Below, piece after piece: positions 32,903-40,329 of a stretch of 52,076 nt of DNA. Numbering within the stretch: the first letter of the stretch is position 1; each line of letters begins with the position of its first letter. Where the stretch lies: contig JAGBEX010000037.1 in assembly GCA_017936765.1 (NCBI GenBank), forward strand, positions 1-52,076, written 5' to 3'. A model generated the notes under the pieces. That model was not told the DNA's origin, ran no database searches, and saw nothing but the letters and a program-made list of their open reading frames with translations. The DNA comes from Clostridia bacterium (GTDB taxonomy: Bacteria > Bacillota > Clostridia > Christensenellales > Aristaeellaceae). A program made the translations under genes and the position numbers.

Positions 32903-35259
32903 TGACCACCACCGAACTGATTCAGCAAACCGAAAGCATCCTGCTCACCCAGGAGCATACCACCCTTGACAAGGCCAATGCCATCCAACTGCACAACGCC
33001 CTGTCCACCGCCGCCATGCAGGCCCTTGCACCCACCTGGGTGAAGTGCGAGGAAGCCCGCGCCGGCAAGCGCCAGGCTTACTATCTCTCCTGCGAGTTCC
33101 TCATGGGACGCATGGTGTACAACAACCTGTATTGCCTTGGCCTGCTGGAGGAAGCCCGCACCCTGCTCGCTCAGCGAGGCGTTGACCTGGCCACCCTGGA
33201 GGACATCGAGGACGATGCCTTCGGCAACGGTGGCCTCGGCCGCCTGGCTGCCTGCTTCCTGGACAGCGCCGTGACCCACAATGTTCCCCTCACCGGCTAC
33301 GGCCTGCGCTACCGCTATGGCCTGTTCAAGCAGAGCTTTGTGGATGGCCGCCAGCACGAGGAGCCGGACGACTGGGCGAAGTTCGGCGATCCCTGGAGCA
33401 TCCGCCGCCTGGATCAGGCCGTGGTGGTTTCCATGAAGACCGGCGATGTGCTGGCCGTGCCCTACGATATGCCCATCATCGGCTACGGGGCTGAGAATAT
33501 CGGCACCCTGCGCCTGTGGCAATGCGAGAGCCTCCACGAGATCGACTTTCCCCTGTTCAACCAGCAGAAGTATGCCCAAGCTGCTTCTGACAAGAACAAG
33601 GCCGAGGACATCACCAAGTTCCTCTACCCCAACGATTCCCGCCGGGAGGGCAAGCAGCTGCGCGTGAAGCAGCAGTACGTGCTGGTCAGCGCCTCCATGC
33701 AGGATCTGTTCCGCGCCTACAAGGCTCGCCACGGCAGCGATTATTCCTTCTTCGCCGCCGAACACGCCGTGCAGCTCAACGATACCCACCCCGTGATGGC
33801 CATCCCGGAGATCATCCGCCTGCTGATGGCCGACGGCCTCACCTTCGAGGAAGCCTTCCTCATTGCCCGGGACACCTGCTCCTACACCAACCACACCGTG
33901 ATGCAGGAAGCCCTGGAAAAGTGGGATCTGCCCCTGCTGGCCTCCGTTTGCCCAGAGATCGTGGACATCATCAAGAAGATCGACCTGCGCTTCAAGGCGG
34001 AAATGGCCGAGAAGGATGCCCCCATCAGCGCCACCCGCTGCATCATCTGGCCCAACCAGTGGAACAAGCGGGTGAAGCAGGTGCATATGGCCCAGCTGGC
34101 CGTCTACGCCACCCACACCACCAACGGCGTGGCCGCCATCCACACCGAGATCCTGAAGGACGATGTGTTTGCCGACTGGTTCGCCCTCTACCCCGAGCGC
34201 TTCCAGAACAAGACCAACGGCATCACCCAGCGCCGCTGGCTGGGTCTGTGCAACCCGGAGCTGACCAGCCTCATCGCAGGCAAGATCGGCACCGGCTTCC
34301 TCACCGACCTGTATCAGCTGGAGAACCTGAAGTCCTTCATCAACGATGACCTCTGCCGCGATTTCATTGAGGTCAAGCAGGAAAAGAAGCGCCAGCTGGC
34401 CGCCGAGATCGCCCACATGGAAGGCGTGGTGCTTGACCCCACCATGATCTTTGACGTGCAGATCAAGCGCCTGCACGAGTACAAGCGTCAGTTCATGAAC
34501 GCCCTGTCCATCCTGGGCATCTACTACCAGCTGAAGGAGGGCAAGCTGCCCGATTTCACGCCCACCGCCTACATCTTCGGCGCCAAGGCCGCCCCCGGCT
34601 ACGACCGCGCCAAGGCGGTAATCCACCTCATCAACATGATCGCCGACACGATCAACGATGACCCCGACACCTGCGACAAGCTGAAGGTGGTCTTCGTGCA
34701 GAACTACAATGTTTCCTGGGCGGAGAAGCTCATCCCCGCCGCCGATGTGTCCGAGCAGATCTCCCCCGCAGGCACCGAGGCCAGCGGCACCGGCAACATG
34801 AAGCTGATGCTCAATGGCGCTGTGACCCTTGGCACCTTCGACGGCGCCAATGTGGAGATCGTGGAGCAGGCCGGTGTGGAGAACAACTACATCTTCGGCG
34901 CAACGGTGGAGGAGATCAACGCCATCAAGGCCACCTATGATCCCAAGGCCATCTACAAGGAGGATAAGCTCCTTGCCCGCTGCCTGGATGCCCTCATCGA
35001 CGGCACCTTCCCCGATGAGGACGGCGCTCTGGCCGAGCTGCGCACCTCCCTGCTGGAGGGTGCCTCCTGGCACGCCCCGGATCACTACTTCGTCCTGAAG
35101 GACTTTGCCTCCTACATGGACGCCAAGCTCCGCGTTAATCAGGATTACAAAAACAGCCTTGCCTTTGCCCGCAAGTGCCTGATGAACGTAGCCTCCGCTG
35201 GCAAGTTCTCCTCCGACCGCACCATTGCCCAGTATGCCAAGGAGATCTGGAAGGTTTGA
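32899..35259 (+). CDS. glgP: Glycogen/maltodextrin phosphorylase (GT35)
   Basis: A 786-residue PLP-dependent phosphorylase. SCEFLMGRMVYNNL lies near residue 70 and the active-site segments include EHAVQLNDTHPVMAIPEIIR and FDVQIKRLHEYKRQFMNALS. The PLP-lysine region is EASGTGNMKLMLNGAVTLGT, preceded by NYNVSWAEKLIPAADVSEQI. It releases glucose-1-phosphate, which the phospho-sugar mutase at 24413-26131 could convert to glucose-6-phosphate. Two adjacent ATGs (32899 and 32902) are possible; the first overlaps the malQ stop. The symbol glgP or malP would both fit. Confidence 0.95.
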   Translation: MMTTTELIQQTESILLTQEHTTLDKANAIQLHNALSTAAMQALAPTWVKCEEARAGKRQAYYLSCEFLMGRMVYNNLYCLGLLEEARTLLAQRGVDLATLEDIEDDAFGNGGLGRLAACFLDSAVTHNVPLTGYGLRYRYGLFKQSFVDGRQHEEPDDWAKFGDPWSIRRLDQAVVVSMKTGDVLAVPYDMPIIGYGAENIGTLRLWQCESLHEIDFPLFNQQKYAQAASDKNKAEDITKFLYPNDSRREGKQLRVKQQYVLVSASMQDLFRAYKARHGSDYSFFAAEHAVQLNDTHPVMAIPEIIRLLMADGLTFEEAFLIARDTCSYTNHTVMQEALEKWDLPLLASVCPEIVDIIKKIDLRFKAEMAEKDAPISATRCIIWPNQWNKRVKQVHMAQLAVYATHTTNGVAAIHTEILKDDVFADWFALYPERFQNKTNGITQRRWLGLCNPELTSLIAGKIGTGFLTDLYQLENLKSFINDDLCRDFIEVKQEKKRQLAAEIAHMEGVVLDPTMIFDVQIKRLHEYKRQFMNALSILGIYYQLKEGKLPDFTPTAYIFGAKAAPGYDRAKAVIHLINMIADTINDDPDTCDKLKVVFVQNYNVSWAEKLIPAADVSEQISPAGTEASGTGNMKLMLNGAVTLGTFDGANVEIVEQAGVENNYIFGATVEEINAIKATYDPKAIYKEDKLLARCLDALIDGTFPDEDGALAELRTSLLEGASWHAPDHYFVLKDFASYMDAKLRVNQDYKNSLAFARKCLMNVASAGKFSSDRTIAQYAKEIWKV

Positions 35260-35274
35260 TCCCTGTATTCTCAA

Positions 35275-35312
35275 GGGGAGCGGCAGCATCGGCCGCTCCC
35301 CTTTCCGTTTTT
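35275..35312 (+). terminator. Rho-independent terminator after glgP
   Basis: Perfect 10-base stem GGGGAGCGGC (35275-35284) / GCCGCTCCCC (35292-35301) with a 7-base loop, followed by TTTCCGTTTTT. Confidence 0.9.
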
Positions 35313-35313
35313 C

Positions 35314-35336
35314 AAAAACCGTTCTTCGGTTTTTTG
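35314..35336 (+). terminator. Second terminator hairpin after glgP
   Basis: Stem AAAAACCG (35314-35321) / CGGTTTTT (35327-35334) with loop TTCTT and continuing T residues; a backup terminator directly behind the first. Confidence 0.7.
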
Positions 35337-35347
35337 CGATTTAGCTC

Positions 35348-35376
35348 TTCCGTTTTTGTACAAAAGGGTGTATAAT
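35348..35376 (+). promoter_or_regulatory. Promoter of the DegV-family gene
   Basis: Perfect TATAAT at 35371-35376 preceded directly by GTG, with a weak -35 TTCCGT at 35348-35353 (17-base spacing). The leader to the ATG at 35422 is about 40 bases. Confidence 0.5.
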
Positions 35377-35421
35377 CGTATTGTCATTTTTTTCACCGGC
35401 ATTATTTAGGAGGATTCTTTC

Positions 35422-36309
35422 ATGGCCAATTATGTTCTCAGCTGCTGCTCCACGGCCGACCTGTCCAAGGAGCATTTTGAAAGCCGCGATATCCACTATG
35501 TCTGCGCCCACTACCAGCTCGACAACAAGGACTACTTGGACGACCTGGGTCAGTCCATGCCCTTCGACAAGTTTTATCAGGCCATGGTAGACGGCGCCGA
35601 CACCCGCACCTCCCAGGTAAACGCCCAGGAGTTCGAGGCCTACTTCACCCCCTTCCTGGAGCAGGGCCTGGACGTGCTGCACCTGGCGCTGTCCTCCGGC
35701 ATTTCCGGCACCTATAATTCCGCCTGTCTGGCCAAGGAGAGCCTGGAAGCCAAGTTCCCCGGCCGCAAGGTGAACATTGTGGACTCCCTGGCCGCTTCCT
35801 CCGGCTTCGGCCTTTTGATGGATAAGCTGGCCGACCTGCGGGACGAGGGCATGTCCCTGGACGAGCTGACCGCCTGGGCCGAAGCCCACAAGAAGAACCT
35901 GCACCATTGGTTCTTCACCTCCGACTTGACCTTCTTCATCAAGGGCGGCCGCGTGAGCAAGACCTCCGGCTTTGTGGGCAAGCTGCTGAACATCTGCCCC
36001 CTGCTGAACGTGAGCCACGAGGGCAAGCTGATCCCCCGCGAGAAGATCCGCACCAAGCGTAAGGTCATCACCGCCATCGTCGATCGCATGGCCCAGCACG
36101 CCGATAACGGCACCGACTACGCCGGCAAGTGCTACATCAGCCAGTCCGCCTGCTACGACGACGCCCGCGCCGTGGCCGACCTCATCGAGGCCCGCTTCCC
36201 CCACCTGAGCGGCAAAGTCGAAATCAACCACATCGGCACCACCATCGGCAGCCACACCGGCCCCGGCACCGTCGCCCTCTTCTTCTGGGGCGATGAGCGC
36301 GTGGATTAA
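35422..36309 (+). CDS. DegV-family fatty-acid-binding protein
   Basis: A 295-residue DegV protein. The fatty-acid site is built from the N-terminal SCCSTADLSKEHF, the TRTSQVN segment, LALSSGISGTYNSACLA, VDSLAASSGFGLLM, FFIKGGRVSK and the C-terminal GTTIGSHTGPGTVALFFWG. DegV/FakB-type proteins hold an acyl chain and, with a FakA kinase, feed exogenous fatty acids to phospholipid synthesis. FakA is not adjacent. The start follows TTAGGAGGATTCTTTC. The intergenic hairpin repeat begins directly after the stop. Confidence 0.93.
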   Translation: MANYVLSCCSTADLSKEHFESRDIHYVCAHYQLDNKDYLDDLGQSMPFDKFYQAMVDGADTRTSQVNAQEFEAYFTPFLEQGLDVLHLALSSGISGTYNSACLAKESLEAKFPGRKVNIVDSLAASSGFGLLMDKLADLRDEGMSLDELTAWAEAHKKNLHHWFFTSDLTFFIKGGRVSKTSGFVGKLLNICPLLNVSHEGKLIPREKIRTKRKVITAIVDRMAQHADNGTDYAGKCYISQSACYDDARAVADLIEARFPHLSGKVEINHIGTTIGSHTGPGTVALFFWGDERVD

Positions 36310-36310
36310 G

Positions 36311-36533
36311 GAGACGGGCCAGAGGAGGCTTTGCCTCCTCTGGACTCCACCACGAAGGGCCATTCGGCCCTTTCGAAACCCATCCTGTGTGAGCATACAG
36401 GATGGGTTTTCCTTTGGGGTCACGGCGCAAATACGGTTGCGCCGCGACGCGGAACACAAACTAAGCCTCCCTCCCCGAGGGAGGTGGCAGCCGCTTGCGG
36501 CTGACGGAAGGAGTGGTTCTGCCGCTTGCTCCA
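36311..36533 (+). repeat. Intergenic multi-hairpin repeat, copy 1
   Basis: No gene. Hairpins in order: 36319-36329/36333-36343 (CCAGAGGAGGC arm), 36353-36361/36366-36375, 36376-36388/36397-36409 (AAACCCATCCTGT arm, followed by TTCCTTT, terminator-like) and 36424-36430/36437-36443 (GGCGCAA arm). A stretch with CCTCCCTCCCCGAGGGAGG and GGCAGCCGCTTGCGGCTG follows. The same series recurs from 51750 with compensatory changes. It may also end DegV transcription. Confidence 0.85.
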
Positions 36534-36659
36534 TCACGCAGCTTCTCTATCCAAGTGTAGGGGCGATCTGCGATCGCCCGCCCGTGCCACACTCTCAATT
36601 CATAATTCCTAATTCGTCATTTATCATTCCAAAAGAGCAGCCCTTCGGCTGCTCTTTTG
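36534..36659 (+). terminator. Intergenic tail with two hairpins, including a bidirectional terminator
   Basis: After the repeat, a GC hairpin GGGCGATC/GATCGCCC lies at 36561-36579. A terminator-like stem AAAAGAGCAGCC (36631-36642) / GGCTGCTCTTTT (36647-36658) lies next to the stop of the minus-strand gene at 36660; it can act on either strand. No coding region is seen. Confidence 0.8.
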
Positions 36660-37373
36660 TCATTTCACCAATATTTCATTTCCGTCCTGCCTGACAATCA
36701 GATGCCAAGTCTTGTCCGAATTGCTTTCTCCCGCGAACTTGTCACCATCCCGGTGCAAATGGTACTCCGTCCCATCCGCCAGTACGCACCGTGCTGCTTC
36801 ACTCGGCTGAAACCAATGCAGCGTCACCCGGTCGGCGTCATCCGCATCGGTGCGGCAGTCATCCACACCAATGGCGATCACGCTGTTCTCCCTGGCCAGT
36901 ACGGGCATGGCGTTCAGCCCGCGGATGCGCCGCATCCTGCCGCTGATGCACTCCCCCGTGGCCAGCTCCGTCCATGTGCCATCCGGCAGCTGGGCGTCGA
37001 TGCACCCATTCTCGCCCAGGGGTGCCACCAGCAGGTCGTTGCCCAGCAGAAAGCAGTCCTCCAGCGGCGTCACCGTGCTGTTTTGGCGTAGGTATGGCAG
37101 CAGGCTCAGCTGCAAGCACACGTATTTGCGCAGCACATTGCCCGGCAGCGCCTCCTGCCCGGAAAGATGCCGCAGCACGCCTTTGATGGGCAGGGGCAGG
37201 CCCTGCATCACGGCGCTGGAGGCGCGGCGCAGAAAGTCCTCCCGCGTGCCGCTGTCCTCAAAAGCAGGATGCTCGTCCGTAAAGCCTTCAAAGGGGATCA
37301 GCTGCTTTTCCAGCAGTTCCCGTACCATGGTTTCATCAGTCACGCCGTCCCTGGCGATCCACAGTCCAAACAT
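36660..37373 (-). CDS. GH31-like C-terminal fragment (truncated glycoside hydrolase)
   Basis: A 237-residue protein that looks like the C-terminal third of a family-31 glycosidase. RKYVCLQLSLLPYLRQ corresponds to the helix before the beta domain, then GNDLLVAPLGENG, LPDGTWTELATGE and AMPVLARENSVIAIG. A full enzyme is about 650-800 residues; the catalytic barrel with its nucleophile Asp is absent. The ATG at 37373 follows GGGGTG; a GTG at 37382 is an alternative. The upstream gap to the divergent ABC gene is only 108 bases, so the missing part is not next door. It may be a decayed gene with a new start, or a non-catalytic protein. Family call is by remembered pattern. Confidence 0.6.
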   Translation of the reverse strand: MFGLWIARDGVTDETMVRELLEKQLIPFEGFTDEHPAFEDSGTREDFLRRASSAVMQGLPLPIKGVLRHLSGQEALPGNVLRKYVCLQLSLLPYLRQNSTVTPLEDCFLLGNDLLVAPLGENGCIDAQLPDGTWTELATGECISGRMRRIRGLNAMPVLARENSVIAIGVDDCRTDADDADRVTLHWFQPSEAARCVLADGTEYHLHRDGDKFAGESNSDKTWHLIVRQDGNEILVK

Positions 37374-37481
37374 TGCATTCACCCCATGGCATTATACACC
37401 CTTTTCCGTCCCCTGCATAGGTTGATGCAGACGGCAGAGCAGATTTTCCACAAGCCTGCCGGGAAAGGAAGTGAAGCATCC

Positions 37482-38258
37482 ATGCCTGATGAGAACTACC
37501 TGAGCATTCAGGGCGTGTCAAAGCAATTTGACAGCGGCGGCAACGCGCTCTCCGCCATTCAGGATGTGAGCTTTGATATCCCCAGAGGCGCCTTCGTATC
37601 CATTCTCGGCCCCAGCGGCTGCGGCAAATCCACGCTGTTCAACATCATTGCCGGGCTACTGCCGCCCACCGCAGGTGACGTGCGCCTGGACGATACATCC
37701 ATCATCGGCAAGGCCGGACAGGTAGGCTATATGCTGCAAAAGGATCTGCTCCTGCCCTGGCGCACCATCGAGGACAACATCACCCTGGGGCAGACCCTGC
37801 GCGGCACGCCCCGGCGCAAGGCTCGCTCTGCCGCCGCTCCGCTCATCGCCCGCTGCGGGCTTGCCCATTTTGAGAAAAAGAAACCCCACCAGCTTTCCGG
37901 CGGGATGCGCCAACGAGCTGCGCTTTTGCGCACGCTGCTCACCGGCAAGGATGTGCTTTTACTGGATGAACCCTTCGGTGCGCTGGACGCCATCACCCGG
38001 CTGCAATTGCAGATGACCCTCATCGACGTGTGGCAGGAGACCCGCAAGACCATCCTCTTCGTGACCCACGATGTGGAGGAAGCCCTGCTGCTCTCCGATG
38101 AGATCATCGTCCTCACCGAGCGCCCCGGTCGTGTCCGTGCCCGGCTCAGCGTCTCCCTGCCCCGCCCCCGCACCCCGGATATGCTGGCCGACCCCGAATG
38201 GATGCAGCTCAAAGCCCAGCTCATGACCCTTCTCCTGCGGGAGGTGAGCGCCTCATGA
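37482..38258 (+). CDS. ABC transporter ATP-binding protein (nitrate/taurine/thiamine-precursor type)
   Basis: A 258-residue ATPase of the SsuB/TauB/ThiZ group. Walker A is LGPSGCGKSTLFNI, the Q-loop is GYMLQKDLLLPWRT (the LLPW form is characteristic of this group), the signature is LSGGMRQRAALLR, Walker B is DVLLLDEPFGALDA and the H-loop is ILFVTHDVEEALLL. The ATG at 37482 follows AAAGGAAGTG. The stop overlaps the permease start as ATGA. It powers uptake together with the next two genes. Confidence 0.93.
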   Translation: MPDENYLSIQGVSKQFDSGGNALSAIQDVSFDIPRGAFVSILGPSGCGKSTLFNIIAGLLPPTAGDVRLDDTSIIGKAGQVGYMLQKDLLLPWRTIEDNITLGQTLRGTPRRKARSAAAPLIARCGLAHFEKKKPHQLSGGMRQRAALLRTLLTGKDVLLLDEPFGALDAITRLQLQMTLIDVWQETRKTILFVTHDVEEALLLSDEIIVLTERPGRVRARLSVSLPRPRTPDMLADPEWMQLKAQLMTLLLREVSAS

Positions 38259-39070
38259 AAGCTGCCTCCATCACCTCCGGCGTGCAGCAGGAGAAGCAGG
38301 TGGGCCGCCGCGGCGTGAACCTGTGGCGCTGGGGCTTGCTCGTTGGCCTCATTGCCCTGTGGGAGCTGGGCGCGCGCCTGGGCTGGCTGGATGCCTTCTT
38401 CTTTTCCAGCCCCACGGAGATCTTCCGCACCGCCGTCACCAAGTGGCGCACCGGCGATCTGTGGCGGGATATTGCCTACACCAGCGCCTCCACCCTGCTG
38501 GGCTTCGCGCTGGGTACCATCATCGGCTCGCTGATGGGCCTGCTGTTCTGGTTCAGCCGCCGTGCCGCCCTGGTGGCCGAACCCTGGCTGGTGGTGCTCA
38601 ACGCCCTGCCCAAGCTGGCTTTAGCGCCGGTGCTGGTGATCCTCTTCGGCATCGGCTTTTCCTCCAAGGTGATCCTGGCCTTCCTCATGACTGTGATCAC
38701 CGCCGCCATTTCCGCCTGGAGCGGAGCCAAGGCCGTGGATCCCGCCCTCACCACGCTGCTGTTCTCCCTGGGTGCCAAGCGCCGCCAGGTGTTCACCCTG
38801 CTGGTGGTTCCCTCCGCCATGCCCTGGATCATCTCCGGCCTGCGGGTGAACATTGCCCTGAGCATGGCTGGCTCCATTGTAGGCGAATTCATTGCATCAG
38901 ACCGTGGTCTGGGGCGTATGATCGTCTATGCAGGCACCACCTTTGACCTGAAGCTGGTCTGGGTCGGCGTGGTGGTGCTGTCCATCCTCTCTGTTCTGAT
39001 GTACCTGGCGGTGGTGCTGCTGGAAAAGCTGCTGTCCCGCCGCTGGTCGGCAGAACAAACGACTAACTGA
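38255..39070 (+). CDS. ABC transporter permease (SsuC/TauC/ThiX type)
   Basis: A 271-residue membrane protein with about six helices. The coupling-helix (EAA) region is in SAWSGAKAVDPALTTLLFSL and LGAKRRQVFTLLVVPSAMPW. This is typical of single-permease importers of the nitrate/sulfonate/thiamine-precursor group, which work as homodimers. It overlaps the ATPase by 4 bases and is followed 15 bases later by the binding protein gene. Confidence 0.92.
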   Translation: MKAASITSGVQQEKQVGRRGVNLWRWGLLVGLIALWELGARLGWLDAFFFSSPTEIFRTAVTKWRTGDLWRDIAYTSASTLLGFALGTIIGSLMGLLFWFSRRAALVAEPWLVVLNALPKLALAPVLVILFGIGFSSKVILAFLMTVITAAISAWSGAKAVDPALTTLLFSLGAKRRQVFTLLVVPSAMPWIISGLRVNIALSMAGSIVGEFIASDRGLGRMIVYAGTTFDLKLVWVGVVVLSILSVLMYLAVVLLEKLLSRRWSAEQTTN

Positions 39071-39085
39071 ACGGAGGTCATGCCC

Positions 39086-40078
39086 ATGAAGAAGCTCCTT
39101 GCACTGATGCTGACTGCCCTGCTGCTCTTCTCCTGCGCCGCAGCCGAGGAGGCGCCCAAGCAGCTCACCGTGGCCGAACCGGTCCACCTCATCGGCTACC
39201 TGCCCCTGTACGTGGCCATCCACGAGGGCTACTTTGCCCAGGAAGGTCTGGACGTGAATGTGGTGCAGGCCACCGGCGGCGCCCATGTGACCGCCGTGGT
39301 CTCCGGCGATGCCTTTGCGGTCATCGGCGGCGTGGACTCCTGCGCCCTGGCCAATGAGGGCAATGCCGACCCCATCATCGGCATCGTGAACTGCGTGAAC
39401 CGCGCCAATGTGTACCTCTTTGCCCGCAAGGGGCTTGCGCCTGCCTCCGACAGCGATGCGGACATGGCCGCCTTCCTCAAAGGCAAGAGCATCGTGGCCG
39501 GGCGCTTCGGCGGCTCCCCCAACCTGCTGACCCGCTACCTGGTGCAGCAGGTCGGCCTCGACCCTGACAAGGACGTGACCCTCATCGAGAACGCGGACGC
39601 CTCCACCGTTACCGCCATGCTGCAGCACGGCCAGGGCGACATCGGCAACGGCGGCGAGCCGCAGATCATGGAGGGTGTTACCGCAGGCATCTGGGAGGAA
39701 CCCTTTGTGAAGTTCCCCGACCTGGGCGACTACGCCTACTCCGTCATCGGCGTGAAGAAGTCCACCATTGAAAACGACCCCGACACCTGCCAGAAGTTCG
39801 TCCGCGCCATGATGAAAGCCCTCAAGGCCGTGCAGGAGGATCGCGCCCTGGCCGAGCGCATCCTGGAGAAGGAGTTCTCCACCCTCACCGCCGAAGGCCG
39901 CGCCGCCGCCCTCGACCGCGCCTATGAGGATCACCTGTGGAGCGTGGACGGCATCATCAGCCCCGAAGCCGTGACCATGACCATGACGGTGCTGCAAGCC
40001 TCCGGTCTCTTTGAGAGCGAATACACCTACGAGGACGCGGTGGATATGCGCTTTGTGAAGCAGGCCAGCGCCGAATAA
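39086..40078 (+). CDS. NMT1/THI5-like ABC substrate-binding protein
   Basis: A 330-residue secreted protein with signal peptide KKLLALMLTALLLFSCAAAE. The Cys in LFSC could be a lipid site although Phe at -2 is unusual. The mature part has the NMT1/THI5 features AEPVHLIGYLPLYVAIHEGY, FAQEGLDVNVV, GGSPNLLTRYLV and a C-terminal helix repeat. The family binds hydroxymethylpyrimidine, riboflavin, sulfonates or nitrate; I cannot choose. No TPP or FMN riboswitch was recognised upstream of the operon. The ATG at 39086 is preferred over 39080 because GGAGG is then 8 bases away. Confidence 0.88.
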   Translation: MKKLLALMLTALLLFSCAAAEEAPKQLTVAEPVHLIGYLPLYVAIHEGYFAQEGLDVNVVQATGGAHVTAVVSGDAFAVIGGVDSCALANEGNADPIIGIVNCVNRANVYLFARKGLAPASDSDADMAAFLKGKSIVAGRFGGSPNLLTRYLVQQVGLDPDKDVTLIENADASTVTAMLQHGQGDIGNGGEPQIMEGVTAGIWEEPFVKFPDLGDYAYSVIGVKKSTIENDPDTCQKFVRAMMKALKAVQEDRALAERILEKEFSTLTAEGRAAALDRAYEDHLWSVDGIISPEAVTMTMTVLQASGLFESEYTYEDAVDMRFVKQASAE

Positions 40079-40120
40079 ACCCATCGACCACATTTTGCAG
40101 GCATTTTTGAAAAAAAGTGC

Positions 40121-40149
40121 TTGCATTTTCTTTTGTGCTATGATATAGT
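40121..40149 (+). promoter_or_regulatory. Promoter of tRNA-Val
   Basis: TTGCAT (40121-40126), 17-base spacer, TATAGT (40144-40149), about 19 bases before the tRNA 5' end. Confidence 0.75.
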
Positions 40150-40167
40150 ATATTGCGTTGACCGCAT

Positions 40168-40241
40168 GGGATTATAGCTCAGTTGGTTAGAGCACCACGT
40201 TGACATCGTGGGGGTCATAGGTTCGAGTCCTACTAATCCCA
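40168..40241 (+). tRNA. tRNA-Val (anticodon GAC)
   Basis: A 74-base cloverleaf. The acceptor arm is GGGATTA (40168-40174) / TAATCCC (40234-40240), the D-arm is GCTCAGTTGGTTAGAGC, and the anticodon stem CCACG/CGTGG encloses TTGACAT with anticodon GAC. The T-loop is TTCGAGT in a stem whose outer pair is mismatched. The discriminator is A and CCA is not encoded in full (CAC follows). Confidence 0.93.
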
Positions 40242-40244
40242 CAC

Positions 40245-40275
40245 AAACCGCTTGATGATTCAAGCGGTTTTTTTG
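40245..40275 (+). terminator. Terminator after tRNA-Val
   Basis: Perfect 11-base stem AAACCGCTTGA / TCAAGCGGTTT with loop TGAT, followed by TTTTG. Confidence 0.9.
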
Positions 40276-40281
40276 TTAAAC

Positions 40282-40327
40282 AAACCGCCTTGGGAACATC
40301 TCGCTCCCAAGGCGGTTTTCATTTTTG
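40282..40327 (-). terminator. Terminator of the GGDEF gene (possibly bidirectional)
   Basis: A 14-base stem AAACCGCCTTGGGA (40282-40295) / TCCCAAGGCGGTTT (40305-40318), just downstream of the minus-strand stop at 40330. On the minus strand TGTTT follows; on the plus strand TCATTTTTG follows, so it can work both ways. Confidence 0.8.
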
Positions 40328-40329
40328 CG

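Noticed and set aside
32878..35289. An open frame of about 800 codons antisense to glgP, and other long frames antisense to real genes (for example 41612-43402 and 46038-48335)
   Set aside because: They mirror the GC-rich codon pattern of the sense genes, have no family motifs and usually lack a sensible ribosome binding site.
36311..36533. CRISPR array or insertion sequence at the hairpin repeat
   Set aside because: No regular spacer-repeat spacing, no cas gene and no transposase; the unit is a series of different hairpins.
37383..37481. TPP or FMN riboswitch before the NMT1/THI5-type transporter
   Set aside because: The gap is short and none of the conserved riboswitch cores was recognised.
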